Assembly: GCF_041262585.1 (NCBI RefSeq)
Contig: NZ_JBGCBZ010000027.1
Location: forward strand, 1 to 64,000
DNA: 64,000 nucleotides
Direction: 5' to 3'
Origin: JAOEGB01 sp041262585
GTDB taxonomy: Bacteria; Actinomycetota; Actinomycetes; Streptosporangiales; Streptosporangiaceae
The notes under the pieces: generated by a model
The model's input: only the letters and a program-made list of their open reading frames with translations
Databases searched by the model: none
What the model was told of the DNA's origin: nothing
Shown: piece by piece, positions 43,128-51,373 of the stretch
How the letters are laid out: each line of letters begins with the position of its first letter
Position numbering within the stretch: the stretch's first letter is position 1
Position numbers and translations under genes: made by a program

Positions 43128-45368
43128 ATGAAGAAGAACTTTGCCGCCTCGGTGGGAGGCTGGAGTGCTCGGCACCGCTGGTGGGCGCTGCTGATCTGGG
43201 TCGCCTTCGTCGCCGCCGCGACCTTCGTCGGAAACGCCGTCGGCACGGCGGAGATGAAGAGCTACGAGGGCATGAACGGCGACTCCCGCCAGGCCGGCCA
43301 GATCTACGACGAAGCGGCCTTCAAGAACGTGGCCGGCGAGGTCGTGCTGGTCCAGACCCGCTCGGGCGCGCTCACCGTGAAGGACCCGGGCTTCCGCCAG
43401 GCCGTCGCCGACGTGAAGAGCGCCGTCGAGGCCACCGGGCAGGTCGAGCACGTGCGCACGCCGTACGACAAGGAACCGTCGCCGGTGACCGAGGACCAGA
43501 GGACGACGCTGGTCCAGTTCGACATGAAGGGCGACGGCGGCACCGCCGAGCAGCGTGTGCAGCCGGTGCTCGACGCGGTGGCGAAGGCGCAGAAGGCCCA
43601 TCCCGACCTGCGGATCGAGGAGGCCGGATCGGCGAGCGCGGACAAGCTGATCGGCGAGGCGATCGACAAGGACTTCGTCCGCGCCGAGCAGTTGTCGCTG
43701 CCGATCACCCTTGGCATCCTGCTCGCCGCCTTCGGCGCGCTGCTCGCCGCGCTGGTGCCCGTCGCCCTGGCGATGACGGCGATCTTCTCTGCCACCGGCC
43801 TGCTCGCCCTGACGAGCCACCTCCTCCACGTGGACTCGGCGACGAGCAACGTGATGCTGCTGATCGGCCTCGCGGTCGGCGTGGACTATTCGTTGTTCTA
43901 CATCATGCGGGAGCGGGAGGAGCGGGCGAAGGGCCGTGACAAGCGGCGGGCCATCGAGATCGCGGCGGCGACCTCGGGGCGGGCCGTGCTGATCTCCGGC
44001 ATCACCGTCATCGTGGCCATGGCCGGGATGTTCCTCACGGGCAACGGCACGTTCATGGGCTTCGCCGAGGGCACGATCCTGGTGGTCCTCACCGCCGTGG
44101 TCGGCTCGCTCACCGTGCTTCCCGCGCTGCTCTCGCTCATCGGCGACAAGATCAACGCCCGGGTCATCCACGGCACCGTCCGGGTCCTCACCGGGGGTCG
44201 CGTGACCTGGCGGCGCATCCTCGGCGTGCGGGGCGGGCAGAGCCGGGTCTGGGGCGCGATCATGGGGCCGGTCCTGCGCCACCCCGTCGTGTCGGTCGTC
44301 CTCGCGGGCGGCCTGCTGATCGGCCTGGCGATCCCCGCATTCGGGCTGAAGACCGGCACGCAGACCATCGACGATCTGCAGGGCGACTACTCCATCGCCG
44401 AGACCTTCAAGCGGATCGACAAGGCCTTCCCGGGCGGCAACGACCCCGCGGTGGTCATGGTCAAGGCCGCCGACGTGACGACCCCCCAGTTCACCGCGTC
44501 CATCGAGAACTTCAAGCGGCGGGCGCTGGCGACCGGCGAGGCCAACGAGCCCGTCACGGTCACGATCAACCCGGACAAGACGGTGGCGCGGATCGGCATC
44601 GGCATCAAGGGCACGGGCACCGACGCGGTCTCCGAGCACGCCATCCACACGCTGCGCGAGAAGGTCATCCCGGCGACGCTGCCCGGCGCTCACGTCACGG
44701 GCAGCGCGGCCGGCTCGATGGACTTCAACGACCAGCTCAAGCGGACCCTGCCGCTGGTGTTCGGGTTCGTGCTGCTGCTCGCCTTCGTCCTGCTGCTGAT
44801 CTCCTTCCGCTCACTGGTCGTGGCGGTCAAGGCCATCCTGCTCAACCTGCTGTCCGTCGCGGCGGCATACGGCGTGCTCGTGCTGGTCTTCCAGAAGGGG
44901 TACGGCGAGAGCGTTCTGGGCTTCCACTCCACGGGGACGATCACCAACTGGCTGCCGCTCTTTCTGTTCGTGATCCTCTTCGGCCTCTCGATGGACTACC
45001 ACGTCTTCATCATCAGCCGGATCCGGGAGGCGTACGACAAGGGCATGACGACCGAGGAGGCTGTCACCTTCGGCATCAGGAGCACGGCGGCCGTGGTCAC
45101 CAGCGCGGCGCTCATCATGGTGGCGGTGTTCGCGACCTTCGCCACGCTGTCGCTGCTGACCTTCATGCAGATGGGCATCGGGCTGGCGGCCGCCATCCTG
45201 ATCGACGCGACGATCGTCCGGGCTGTCCTGCTGCCCGCGACCATGAAGCTGCTCGGCGACTGGAACTGGTACCTGCCGCGCTGGCTCGGCTGGCTGCCCC
45301 AGCTCTCCCACGGCGACGACGACGCCGAGGACGAGGACGAGGAGCGGATCCCCGTCCTCGTCGGCTGA
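43128..45368 (+). CDS. MMPL-family membrane transporter
   Basis: The 746-residue RND-superfamily protein has two repeated halves. Each has an N-terminal TM helix (WWALLIWVAFVAAATFVGNA; VVSVVLAGGLLIGLAIPAFG), an extracytoplasmic domain, and a five- to six-TM bundle (LMLLIGLAVGVDYSLFYIM; LFGLSMDYHVFIISRIREA). The Asp-Tyr pairs GVDYSLF and MDYHVF are the proton-relay motifs of MMPL proteins. The family exports lipids, glycolipids or drugs. The ATG follows AAAGGGAGAG. No regulator is adjacent. The acidic C-terminus (DDDAEDEDEE) is cytoplasmic. Confidence 0.93.
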   Translation: MKKNFAASVGGWSARHRWWALLIWVAFVAAATFVGNAVGTAEMKSYEGMNGDSRQAGQIYDEAAFKNVAGEVVLVQTRSGALTVKDPGFRQAVADVKSAVEATGQVEHVRTPYDKEPSPVTEDQRTTLVQFDMKGDGGTAEQRVQPVLDAVAKAQKAHPDLRIEEAGSASADKLIGEAIDKDFVRAEQLSLPITLGILLAAFGALLAALVPVALAMTAIFSATGLLALTSHLLHVDSATSNVMLLIGLAVGVDYSLFYIMREREERAKGRDKRRAIEIAAATSGRAVLISGITVIVAMAGMFLTGNGTFMGFAEGTILVVLTAVVGSLTVLPALLSLIGDKINARVIHGTVRVLTGGRVTWRRILGVRGGQSRVWGAIMGPVLRHPVVSVVLAGGLLIGLAIPAFGLKTGTQTIDDLQGDYSIAETFKRIDKAFPGGNDPAVVMVKAADVTTPQFTASIENFKRRALATGEANEPVTVTINPDKTVARIGIGIKGTGTDAVSEHAIHTLREKVIPATLPGAHVTGSAAGSMDFNDQLKRTLPLVFGFVLLLAFVLLLISFRSLVVAVKAILLNLLSVAAAYGVLVLVFQKGYGESVLGFHSTGTITNWLPLFLFVILFGLSMDYHVFIISRIREAYDKGMTTEEAVTFGIRSTAAVVTSAALIMVAVFATFATLSLLTFMQMGIGLAAAILIDATIVRAVLLPATMKLLGDWNWYLPRWLGWLPQLSHGDDDAEDEDEERIPVLVG

Positions 45369-45384
45369 TCGATCACATCAGGTA

Positions 45385-45412
45385 CGGCCCCCGCCTTGCT
45401 GGGCGGGGGCCG
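45385..45412. terminator. Bidirectional terminator hairpin
   Basis: Arms CGGCCCCCGCC (45385-45395) and GGCGGGGGCCG (45402-45412) enclose TTGCTG, and TTCG follows. It serves the MMPL gene and the convergent beta-propeller gene. Confidence 0.8.
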
Positions 45413-45430
45413 TTCGCCCATGGCAGGACG

Positions 45431-46309
45431 CTATGGGAGGACGCCGAGGAGGCCGAGCTTGCGGGCCTTGGCCGGCTCGGCGATCCGCTGGACCTCCACG
45501 AGACCGGCGGTCAGGACGACGAGCGTGTTGTGGGCCGCGCCCTTCAGCCGCACCACGAGCCGCCCGTCGGGCAGGTAGAGCGCGCCGATGAGCGTGCCCT
45601 TGACCGGCACGGGGACGCTGGCGCCCGTCACGGTGTCGACGATCGAGGGGCGGTACCAGACCGGCCAGGCTCCGTCGCCGCCCGGGTCGTTCGCGCCGAG
45701 CCGCTTGACGATCACCTTCCCGCCGTCGGGCGACAGGCTCTGCACGTGGTTGGCGAGCTTGATCCCGGCGGTACGGCGCGACTTGCCGGTGGTGACGTCG
45801 AGAAGGTAGACGCCGTCGGTCGTCCCGGCGTATCCGGCCAGGTAGCGGCCGTTCGCCGACCAGGCGAGATGGCACACGCCGTACGTCCTGCCGGCCGTGC
45901 GCCGGTTCTTCCCGTCGGCTCCGACGATCGCCACGGGGGCGGTGGCCTCGGTGCCGGTGAGCGGGTAGGCGATCCGGGAGGAGTCGGACGACCAGACCGG
46001 CGTCGCACAGGGTGCTCCGGCGACCGCGCCCCGGGCGATCACACGGTCGCCCGCGCTCCCCGTCACGTGGAGGCGTCCCTTGTCGTCGATCCAGGCGACC
46101 TTCCTGCCGTCGGGTGAGGCGGAGAACTGGCCGAGGCCACCGGCCGACAGCTTCGAGAAGCCCTTCTCGGGCCGGTAGGTGAAGACGTCGATCGCGTCGC
46201 CGTACCGGAAGAAAACGGCTCCCCTGACCGGCTTCGCCGCCGCGTGCGCGGGCGCCGGAATCGAGACAAGGACCGCGGCGACCGCGGCGAGGACCTTCAA
46301 GATTCGCAT
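45431..46309 (-). CDS. Secreted TolB/WD40-like beta-propeller protein
   Basis: The 292-residue protein has a signal peptide (LKVLAAVAAVLVSIPAPAHA) followed by repeated propeller strands (FSASPDGRKVAWIDDKGRLH, PVWSSDSSRIAYPLTG, LAWSANGRYLAGYAGTTDGV, QSLSPDGGKVIVK). Such S-P-D-G-x-x-[VIL] repeats form five or six blades here. No catalytic domain is attached, so it is probably a binding or scaffold protein at the cell surface. It stands alone between the MMPL and MFS genes. Confidence 0.82.
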   Translation of the reverse strand: MRILKVLAAVAAVLVSIPAPAHAAAKPVRGAVFFRYGDAIDVFTYRPEKGFSKLSAGGLGQFSASPDGRKVAWIDDKGRLHVTGSAGDRVIARGAVAGAPCATPVWSSDSSRIAYPLTGTEATAPVAIVGADGKNRRTAGRTYGVCHLAWSANGRYLAGYAGTTDGVYLLDVTTGKSRRTAGIKLANHVQSLSPDGGKVIVKRLGANDPGGDGAWPVWYRPSIVDTVTGASVPVPVKGTLIGALYLPDGRLVVRLKGAAHNTLVVLTAGLVEVQRIAEPAKARKLGLLGVLP

Positions 46310-46386
46310 AGCCGTACGATCTACACCGATTACTCCCGCGGCACCAAGTTTGTCGGGAAAAATCCTTTAAAAGTAAACTCGTCGGC

Positions 46387-47610
46387 ATGAGGGCAGCCGC
46401 GACATCCATCCGGAAGCCCTTGATCTACTGGACCGCCGGCGTGCTCACCTACATGGTCGCGGTCTTCCACCGTCAGTCCCTCGGCGTCACGGGGATCGAC
46501 GCGGCGGCCCGCTTCGGAGTCGGGCCCGCCGGGCTGTCCATGTTCGCCATGCTGCAACTGCTCGTCTACGCGGCCATGCAGATCCCGGTCGGCATCCTGG
46601 TCGACCGCGTCGGGTCCAAGCGGATGCTCCTCGTGGGGGCCGCGGTGATGGCTCTGGGGCAACTCGTCTTCGCCGTGGCGACCGGCCTCGCGGGAGCCGT
46701 CGCCGGGCGCGTTCTCATCGGCTGCGGCGACGCCATGACGTTCATCAGCGTGATCCGGATCGTCAACCTGTGGTTCCCACCCCGCCGCAATCCGGTGATC
46801 GTGCAGCTCACGGGCCTGCTCGGCCAGCTCGGCGCGATCGCGTCGGCCGTGCCGCTGATCCACTCCCTTCGGGCGTACGGCTGGACGCCGACCTTCCTGG
46901 GGGCCGCCGCGCTCGGGGTTGTCGCGATGCTCATCGTCGCCGTCGGGCTTCGGGAGAGGCGGCCGGAGGGCGGTGCCACCGCCCGCGGCCTGCGGGCGGC
47001 GTGGGCGGAACCGGGAACCAGGCTGGGGATGTGGACACACGCCGCGACCCAGTCGTCGGTCGCCGCGTTCACGATCCTGTGGGGCTATCCCTTCCTGGTA
47101 CAGGGCCAGGGCCTCTCCCCGTCGACGGCCGGGCTGCTGCTGACCACGCTCACGCTGCTGGCCATGATCAGCGGGCCCCTGCTCGGCTACCTCGCCGGGC
47201 GGTTCCCCCTGCGGCGGTCATGGATGGTGCTGGCCGTCATCGGCGGCACGGCGGGGGCCTGGACGCTCGTCCTCCTCTGGCCCGCGCCCGCCCCGCTGTG
47301 GGTGCTCGTCCTGCTCATGGTCGCGCTGGCGACGAACGGTCCCGGCTCGGTGATCGGGTTCGACTACGCGCGGACCTTCAACCCGTCCGAGCGGATCGGC
47401 GTCGCCACCGGAATCGTCAACGGTGGCGGCTTCGTCGCCACGATCTCAGTGATCACGCTCATCGGCGTCTCGATGGACCTTCAGGGGGACTTCCGCTGGG
47501 CGTTCGCCGTGCAGTATCCGGTGTGGATCCTGGGGGCCGTCCAGGTGCTCCGCTACCGCACCCGGGCCCACCGCCTCCTCGCCCTCCGCCTCGCCCCCAA
47601 CAACGCCTGA
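46387..47610 (+). CDS. MFS transporter
   Basis: The 407-residue protein has about 12 TM segments and the MFS motif A variant VGILVDRVGSKRMLLVG after helix 2. FHRQSLGVTGIDAAARFGVG in the first loop and QSSVAAFTILWGYPFLVQGQ in the second half resemble MFS carriers annotated as nitrate/organic-anion or sugar transporters. Transport direction and substrate are not evident. It is divergent from the propeller gene, and no metabolic genes are adjacent. Confidence 0.85.
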   Translation: MRAAATSIRKPLIYWTAGVLTYMVAVFHRQSLGVTGIDAAARFGVGPAGLSMFAMLQLLVYAAMQIPVGILVDRVGSKRMLLVGAAVMALGQLVFAVATGLAGAVAGRVLIGCGDAMTFISVIRIVNLWFPPRRNPVIVQLTGLLGQLGAIASAVPLIHSLRAYGWTPTFLGAAALGVVAMLIVAVGLRERRPEGGATARGLRAAWAEPGTRLGMWTHAATQSSVAAFTILWGYPFLVQGQGLSPSTAGLLLTTLTLLAMISGPLLGYLAGRFPLRRSWMVLAVIGGTAGAWTLVLLWPAPAPLWVLVLLMVALATNGPGSVIGFDYARTFNPSERIGVATGIVNGGGFVATISVITLIGVSMDLQGDFRWAFAVQYPVWILGAVQVLRYRTRAHRLLALRLAPNNA

Positions 47611-47714
47611 TCGCCAGCCTCCCCGGCTGACTTCGACGTCCACCGCCTCGGTGAAGCCAGGCACCGTGCCGGCAATGTCCTCGAAACGGCTCCGGCTTCC
47701 ACTGGGAGTGAAGG

Positions 47715-48101
47715 TCATATCTCCACCAGTGGAAGCTTGGGCTCGAAGGTTCGCAGGTCATCGGGATCGGAGGTGATGACAGGCAACCGATAACGGTGCG
47801 CGAGCATCACCACATGTGCGTCGACGAGATCATCCCCGTCCGCGCGCTGACCGAGGTAAGAGCCGATCGCCTTCGCCACAGGGACGGTGATCTCGACCAC
47901 CTCCACGTCGCTTCGCCTCAGCAGCATCGCCAGCGCTGCCTGCCGGGCGTCACCACGCCATGCCTCCGCAACCGATCCGGCGGAGATCACGAGCTTCCGC
48001 TCAGGATCGATGTCGGCCAGAAGCCCGATCATCCGGCGGTTCTTGCCTGGCTTCTCCAGCGCGATCAGGGCGCCGGTGTCGAGCACGAATCCGGGAGTCA
48101 C
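47715..48101 (-). CDS. vapC: VapC-type PIN-domain ribonuclease toxin
   Basis: The 128-residue PIN-domain protein keeps the four acidic residues expected for the active site: Asp8 in FVLDTGALIAL, Glu46 in AEAWRG, Asp94 in DLVDAHVVMLA and Asp112 in ITSDPDDL. PIN toxins cleave tRNA or rRNA in a Mg-dependent reaction and are silenced by a cognate antitoxin. The GTG start overlaps the antitoxin stop (GTGA), the usual arrangement with antitoxin first. Confidence 0.88.
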   Translation of the reverse strand: MTPGFVLDTGALIALEKPGKNRRMIGLLADIDPERKLVISAGSVAEAWRGDARQAALAMLLRRSDVEVVEITVPVAKAIGSYLGQRADGDDLVDAHVVMLAHRYRLPVITSDPDDLRTFEPKLPLVEI

Positions 48102-48385
48102 GAGAGGTCCTCTCCATCGACGGAAGCGAAGTATTCGCGCGCCTGGTCGGTCGCGGCCTGGGCGCTCTTGATCCAGGCCCGCTCGTCCTCCGTCAGCTCA
48201 CCCACTTGATCCCGGAGTTCGGACCAGAAGTGCTTTTGTGCCTCCCTCTCCGCCAGGCGCTGAGCGACGAGCTCCGCCATGAAGGCGGACACGGAGGGAT
48301 ACCGCCCCTCCGCGACCAGCCGTTTGGCCTCTTCCGCCTGCTCCGTGGGGAGGGTGACGGTGACCCTCGTGACATGCTCAGCCAT
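48098..48385 (-). CDS. vapB: VapB-type antitoxin
   Basis: The 95-residue antitoxin starts with a ribbon-helix-helix-like DNA-binding region (TRVTVTLPTEQAEEAKRLVA, then EGRYPSVSAFMAELVAQRL). It ends in an acidic tail (KHFWSELRDQVGELTEDERA onwards) likely to wrap the toxin. It is encoded first, overlapping vapC by 4 bp. A perfect inverted repeat 12 bases upstream of the ATG is the probable autoregulatory operator. Confidence 0.85.
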   Translation of the reverse strand: MAEHVTRVTVTLPTEQAEEAKRLVAEGRYPSVSAFMAELVAQRLAEREAQKHFWSELRDQVGELTEDERAWIKSAQAATDQAREYFASVDGEDLS

Positions 48386-48397
48386 AGTCGAGACGCT

Positions 48398-48415
48398 AGC
48401 ATACGAAAGTATGCT
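48398..48415 (-). promoter_or_regulatory. Inverted repeat operator of vapBC
   Basis: AGCATAC-GAAA-GTATGCT is a perfect 7-bp inverted repeat just upstream of vapB. Ribbon-helix-helix antitoxins bind such repeats to repress their own operon. Its last base falls in the stop codon of the neighbouring zinc-ribbon gene. Confidence 0.7.
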
Positions 48416-48561
48416 CAGGGGCGGGGTGAGCGGAGTGGGATGTAGTCGAAGTCGAGGTCGGCGGCGTAGACGGCGCGCTCGCAGCGCGGGCAGCGGAAGA
48501 GCACGGGGCCCTCGTCCAGCTCGGTACGGCAGCGCGGGCAACAGCGGCGGGTGCGGGTCAT
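48415..48561 (-). CDS. Small zinc-ribbon protein
   Basis: The 48-residue protein contains two CxxC knuckles, CCPRC and FRCPRCERAVYAADLDFD, the pattern of a rubredoxin-like or zinc-ribbon domain. The ATG at 48561 follows GAGGGGGAG at good spacing; a longer in-frame start at 48606 adds 15 uncharacteristic residues. It sits directly upstream of vapBC on the same strand, but its stop abuts the vapBC operator, so it is probably a separate transcription unit. Function is unknown. Confidence 0.75.
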   Translation of the reverse strand: MTRTRRCCPRCRTELDEGPVLFRCPRCERAVYAADLDFDYIPLRSPRP

Positions 48562-48650
48562 CTCGATCTCCCCCTCGGCGTTCTTCTTCGTATGTTCATT
48601 GGACATCCGGCCGCTTGTCGGATTCCTGCAGTCCGCTTGAGGATGGACAA

Positions 48651-49487
48651 ATGCTCGACGACGTCATCGCCTATCTGCTCTGCCCCGTCTGCGGGGGCCG
48701 GCCGTCCCTCGCGGAAGGGACGGTCCGCTGCGAGCGCGGCCACAGCTTCGACGTCGCGAGGCAGGGTTACGTCAGCCTGCTGACCGGGTCGGCGGCTCCC
48801 GCCACGGCGGACACGCCGTCGATGGTCGCCGCCCGCGCGGACTTCCTCGACGCCGGGCACTACGCCCCCCTGGCCGACCGCCTCGCCGGTCTGTGCGCGG
48901 CCGCCTCCGTGGTCGCGGACGCGGGCGCCGGGACCGGCTACTACCTGGCCAGGGCCCTGGGCGTGAGCGGGGGGACGGCCGGCCAGGCCGTGGGGATCGC
49001 CCTCGACGTGTCCAAGCACGCGCTCAAGCGGGCGGCCAGGGCGCATCCCCGGATCGGCGCCGTCGTCGCGGACGTCTGGCGGCCCCTGCCCGTCCGGGAC
49101 GGGTGCGTGGACGTGCTGCTCAACGTCTTCGCGCCGCGCAACGCCGCCGAGTTCGCGCGGATCCTCAGGCCGGGCGGCTCGCTGGTCGTCGTCACGCCGG
49201 CCGAGGACCATCTCCACCCGCTCGTGGAGCGGCTCGGTCTGCTCTCCGTGGACGAGGAGAAGGAGCGCCGCCTCGAGGAGACCCTGGGCGGCCGGTTCGC
49301 GAAAGCCGTACAGGACGTGGAGGAGATCACGCTGACGCTCGGCCACAAGGCGGTCGGGGCGGTGGTGGGAATGGGGCCGAGCGCCTGGCACACCGGGACG
49401 GCCATCGCGGACAAAATTCGCGAGCTTCCCGATCCGGTGCGGGTGCGGGCATCTTTTCGGATTACGCGATGGGTGGTACATAAGTGA
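48651..49487 (+). CDS. rlmA: 23S rRNA (guanine-N1)-methyltransferase, RlmA type
   Basis: The 278-residue enzyme has an N-terminal zinc-binding module (C11-PVC14, C27-ERGH31) and VARQGYVSLLTG, followed by a SAM-binding Rossmann domain (VVADAGAGTGYYLARALG, IGAVVADVWRPLPVRDGCVD, LNVFAPRNAAEFARILRPGG). This matches the RlmA(I)/RlmA(II) family (TlrB-like), which methylates N1 of G745 or G748 in 23S rRNA; the G748 enzyme gives resistance to tylosin-class macrolides. Which of the two positions is modified cannot be decided here. The ATG follows GAGGATGGACAA. Confidence 0.88.
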   Translation: MLDDVIAYLLCPVCGGRPSLAEGTVRCERGHSFDVARQGYVSLLTGSAAPATADTPSMVAARADFLDAGHYAPLADRLAGLCAAASVVADAGAGTGYYLARALGVSGGTAGQAVGIALDVSKHALKRAARAHPRIGAVVADVWRPLPVRDGCVDVLLNVFAPRNAAEFARILRPGGSLVVVTPAEDHLHPLVERLGLLSVDEEKERRLEETLGGRFAKAVQDVEEITLTLGHKAVGAVVGMGPSAWHTGTAIADKIRELPDPVRVRASFRITRWVVHK

Positions 49488-49600
49488 CCTGAGTGCTACT
49501 TGACCGGAAATTCCCCTGCGACATCAACGATTTGTCGGTCATTTTCGATGTCCGCAGGACATACTTGACCGCGACCCCGAGGGCATACAGGGGAGGGCGC

Positions 49601-51373
49601 ATGAAGGCCGAGGAACGCTGGCAGGCCAGGTTCCGGGCACCGCGCATGACCCTGCCGACGTGGGCGCGCCAGGCGCCCCACCGCGCGGTCTACCGCAGCA
49701 ACGCGTCCGGCACGTGGGAGATCTACGCCTGGGATCGCTCGACGGGGAGCACCCGCCAGGTCACCGACCGGCCGAACGGCACCTCCCGCTGCGCCATCGA
49801 CCCGCAGGGGAAGTCGATCTGGTGGTTCGCCGACACCGACGGCGACGAGTTCGGCGTGTGGATGCGGCAGCCGTTCTACGGCGGCCCCGACGTCCCGGTG
49901 AACATGCCGCCCGGGCATCCCTGCGGCCTCGCGCTCGCCTCCAGTGGCGCCGCGGCGGTGGGCCGTTCCTTCCGCGGCGGCTTCGAGGTCCTGCTCGTCC
50001 AGGGCGACGTCCGGGGCGACGAGGAGCCCGTCACGATCTACCGGCACGACGAATCCGTCCACGTGGCCGACATGTCCCTCGACGGATCGCTCGTCGCGAT
50101 CGATCACAGCGAGCACGGCGACGCCTTCCACCCCTCCCTGCGGGTCCTGAGGGCCGGCGGCCAGATCGTCGGCGAGCTGCACGACGGCCCCGGGAAGGGC
50201 GTCACGGGCGTCCGGTTCGCCCCCGTGCTCGGCGACCGGCGGCTGCTGGTCCTCCACGAGCGCCGGGGACGCCGCGCGCCGCTGGTGTGGGACCCGGTGA
50301 CCGGCGAGCAGCGGGAGATCTGGCTGCGGGTGCCCGGCGAGATCACCGCCGACTGGTACGGCGACGGCCGCGCCCTGCTGATCATGCACAACCACCGGGG
50401 CCGCACCGAGCTGCTGAAGTACGACCTCGCCGGAGGCGGCCTCACCCCGATCGAGAGCCCCCACGGAGTGATCGACGCCGCCGCGCCGCGCCCCGACGGC
50501 ACGGTGGAGTACTCCTGGTCGAGCGCCGCCCATCCCCCGGTGATCAGGTCGAGCAACGGCCACGTGGTCATGAGCCCGGGCCGCACGCCGCCGCCGTCGG
50601 TGCCGCTGGAGGACATCGACGTGGACGGTCCCGGCGGCCGCATCCACGCACTGGTCTCCCGGCCGGAACGCGTCGCCCCGCCGTACCCGACGGTGTTCCT
50701 GCTGCACGGAGGGCCCGCCTCGCAGGACGACGACTCGTTCCTCCCGCACGTCGCGGCCTGGGTGGACAGCGGCTTCGCGGTGATCCGGGTGAACTACCGG
50801 GGCTCGGCCGGGTACGGCTCGGCCTGGCGGGACGCGCTCCACGGCGACGTCGGGCACATCGAGCTGGCCGACGTGTCGGCGGTCCGGGACTGGGCGATCG
50901 ACCAGGGGGTGGCGGACCCCGCCCGGCTCATCCTCGCGGGCGCGTCCTGGGGCGGATACCTCACGCTGCTGGCCCTCGGCACCCAGCCGAAGAGCTGGGC
51001 GGCCGGAATCGCGGCGGTGCCCATCGCCGACCACACGGCCGCGTACGAAGACGCCGCGGAGGGGCTGCGGGCGGCCCATCGCGCCCTGCTCGGCGGCACG
51101 CCCCTGGAGCAGCCCGAGAGGTACGCCGTGTCCTCGCCCATCACCTACGCCGACATGGTCCAGGCGCCGCTGCTGATCCTCGCCGGGGAGAACGACCCCC
51201 GCTGCCCCATCCGCCAGATCGAGAGCTACCTCCAGGCGCTCGCCGACCGCGGCCACGAGGCGTCCGTCTACCGCTACGACGCCGGGCACGGCACGCTGGT
51301 CGTCGAGGAGCGCATCCGCCAGGTGGCCGCCGCGATCGACTTCGCGGTCAGGGCGCTCGCAGAACGAGAATAG
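49601..51373 (+). CDS. S9-family prolyl oligopeptidase-type serine peptidase
   Basis: The 590-residue protein has an N-terminal seven-bladed propeller (about 30-340) and a C-terminal alpha/beta-hydrolase peptidase domain. The catalytic triad is visible: Ser449 in LAGASWGGYLTL, Asp532 in LAGENDPRCP and His563 in DAGHGTLV. The domain begins at VFLLHGGPASQDDDSFLPHV. Such enzymes cleave short peptides, or acylated amino acids. There is no signal peptide, so it is cytoplasmic. ATG 49601 follows GGGGAGGG. Two copies of TACTTGACCG (49497 and 49562) lie upstream. Its 3' end overlaps the phosphatase gene by 26 bp. Confidence 0.9.
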   Translation: MKAEERWQARFRAPRMTLPTWARQAPHRAVYRSNASGTWEIYAWDRSTGSTRQVTDRPNGTSRCAIDPQGKSIWWFADTDGDEFGVWMRQPFYGGPDVPVNMPPGHPCGLALASSGAAAVGRSFRGGFEVLLVQGDVRGDEEPVTIYRHDESVHVADMSLDGSLVAIDHSEHGDAFHPSLRVLRAGGQIVGELHDGPGKGVTGVRFAPVLGDRRLLVLHERRGRRAPLVWDPVTGEQREIWLRVPGEITADWYGDGRALLIMHNHRGRTELLKYDLAGGGLTPIESPHGVIDAAAPRPDGTVEYSWSSAAHPPVIRSSNGHVVMSPGRTPPPSVPLEDIDVDGPGGRIHALVSRPERVAPPYPTVFLLHGGPASQDDDSFLPHVAAWVDSGFAVIRVNYRGSAGYGSAWRDALHGDVGHIELADVSAVRDWAIDQGVADPARLILAGASWGGYLTLLALGTQPKSWAAGIAAVPIADHTAAYEDAAEGLRAAHRALLGGTPLEQPERYAVSSPITYADMVQAPLLILAGENDPRCPIRQIESYLQALADRGHEASVYRYDAGHGTLVVEERIRQVAAAIDFAVRALAERE

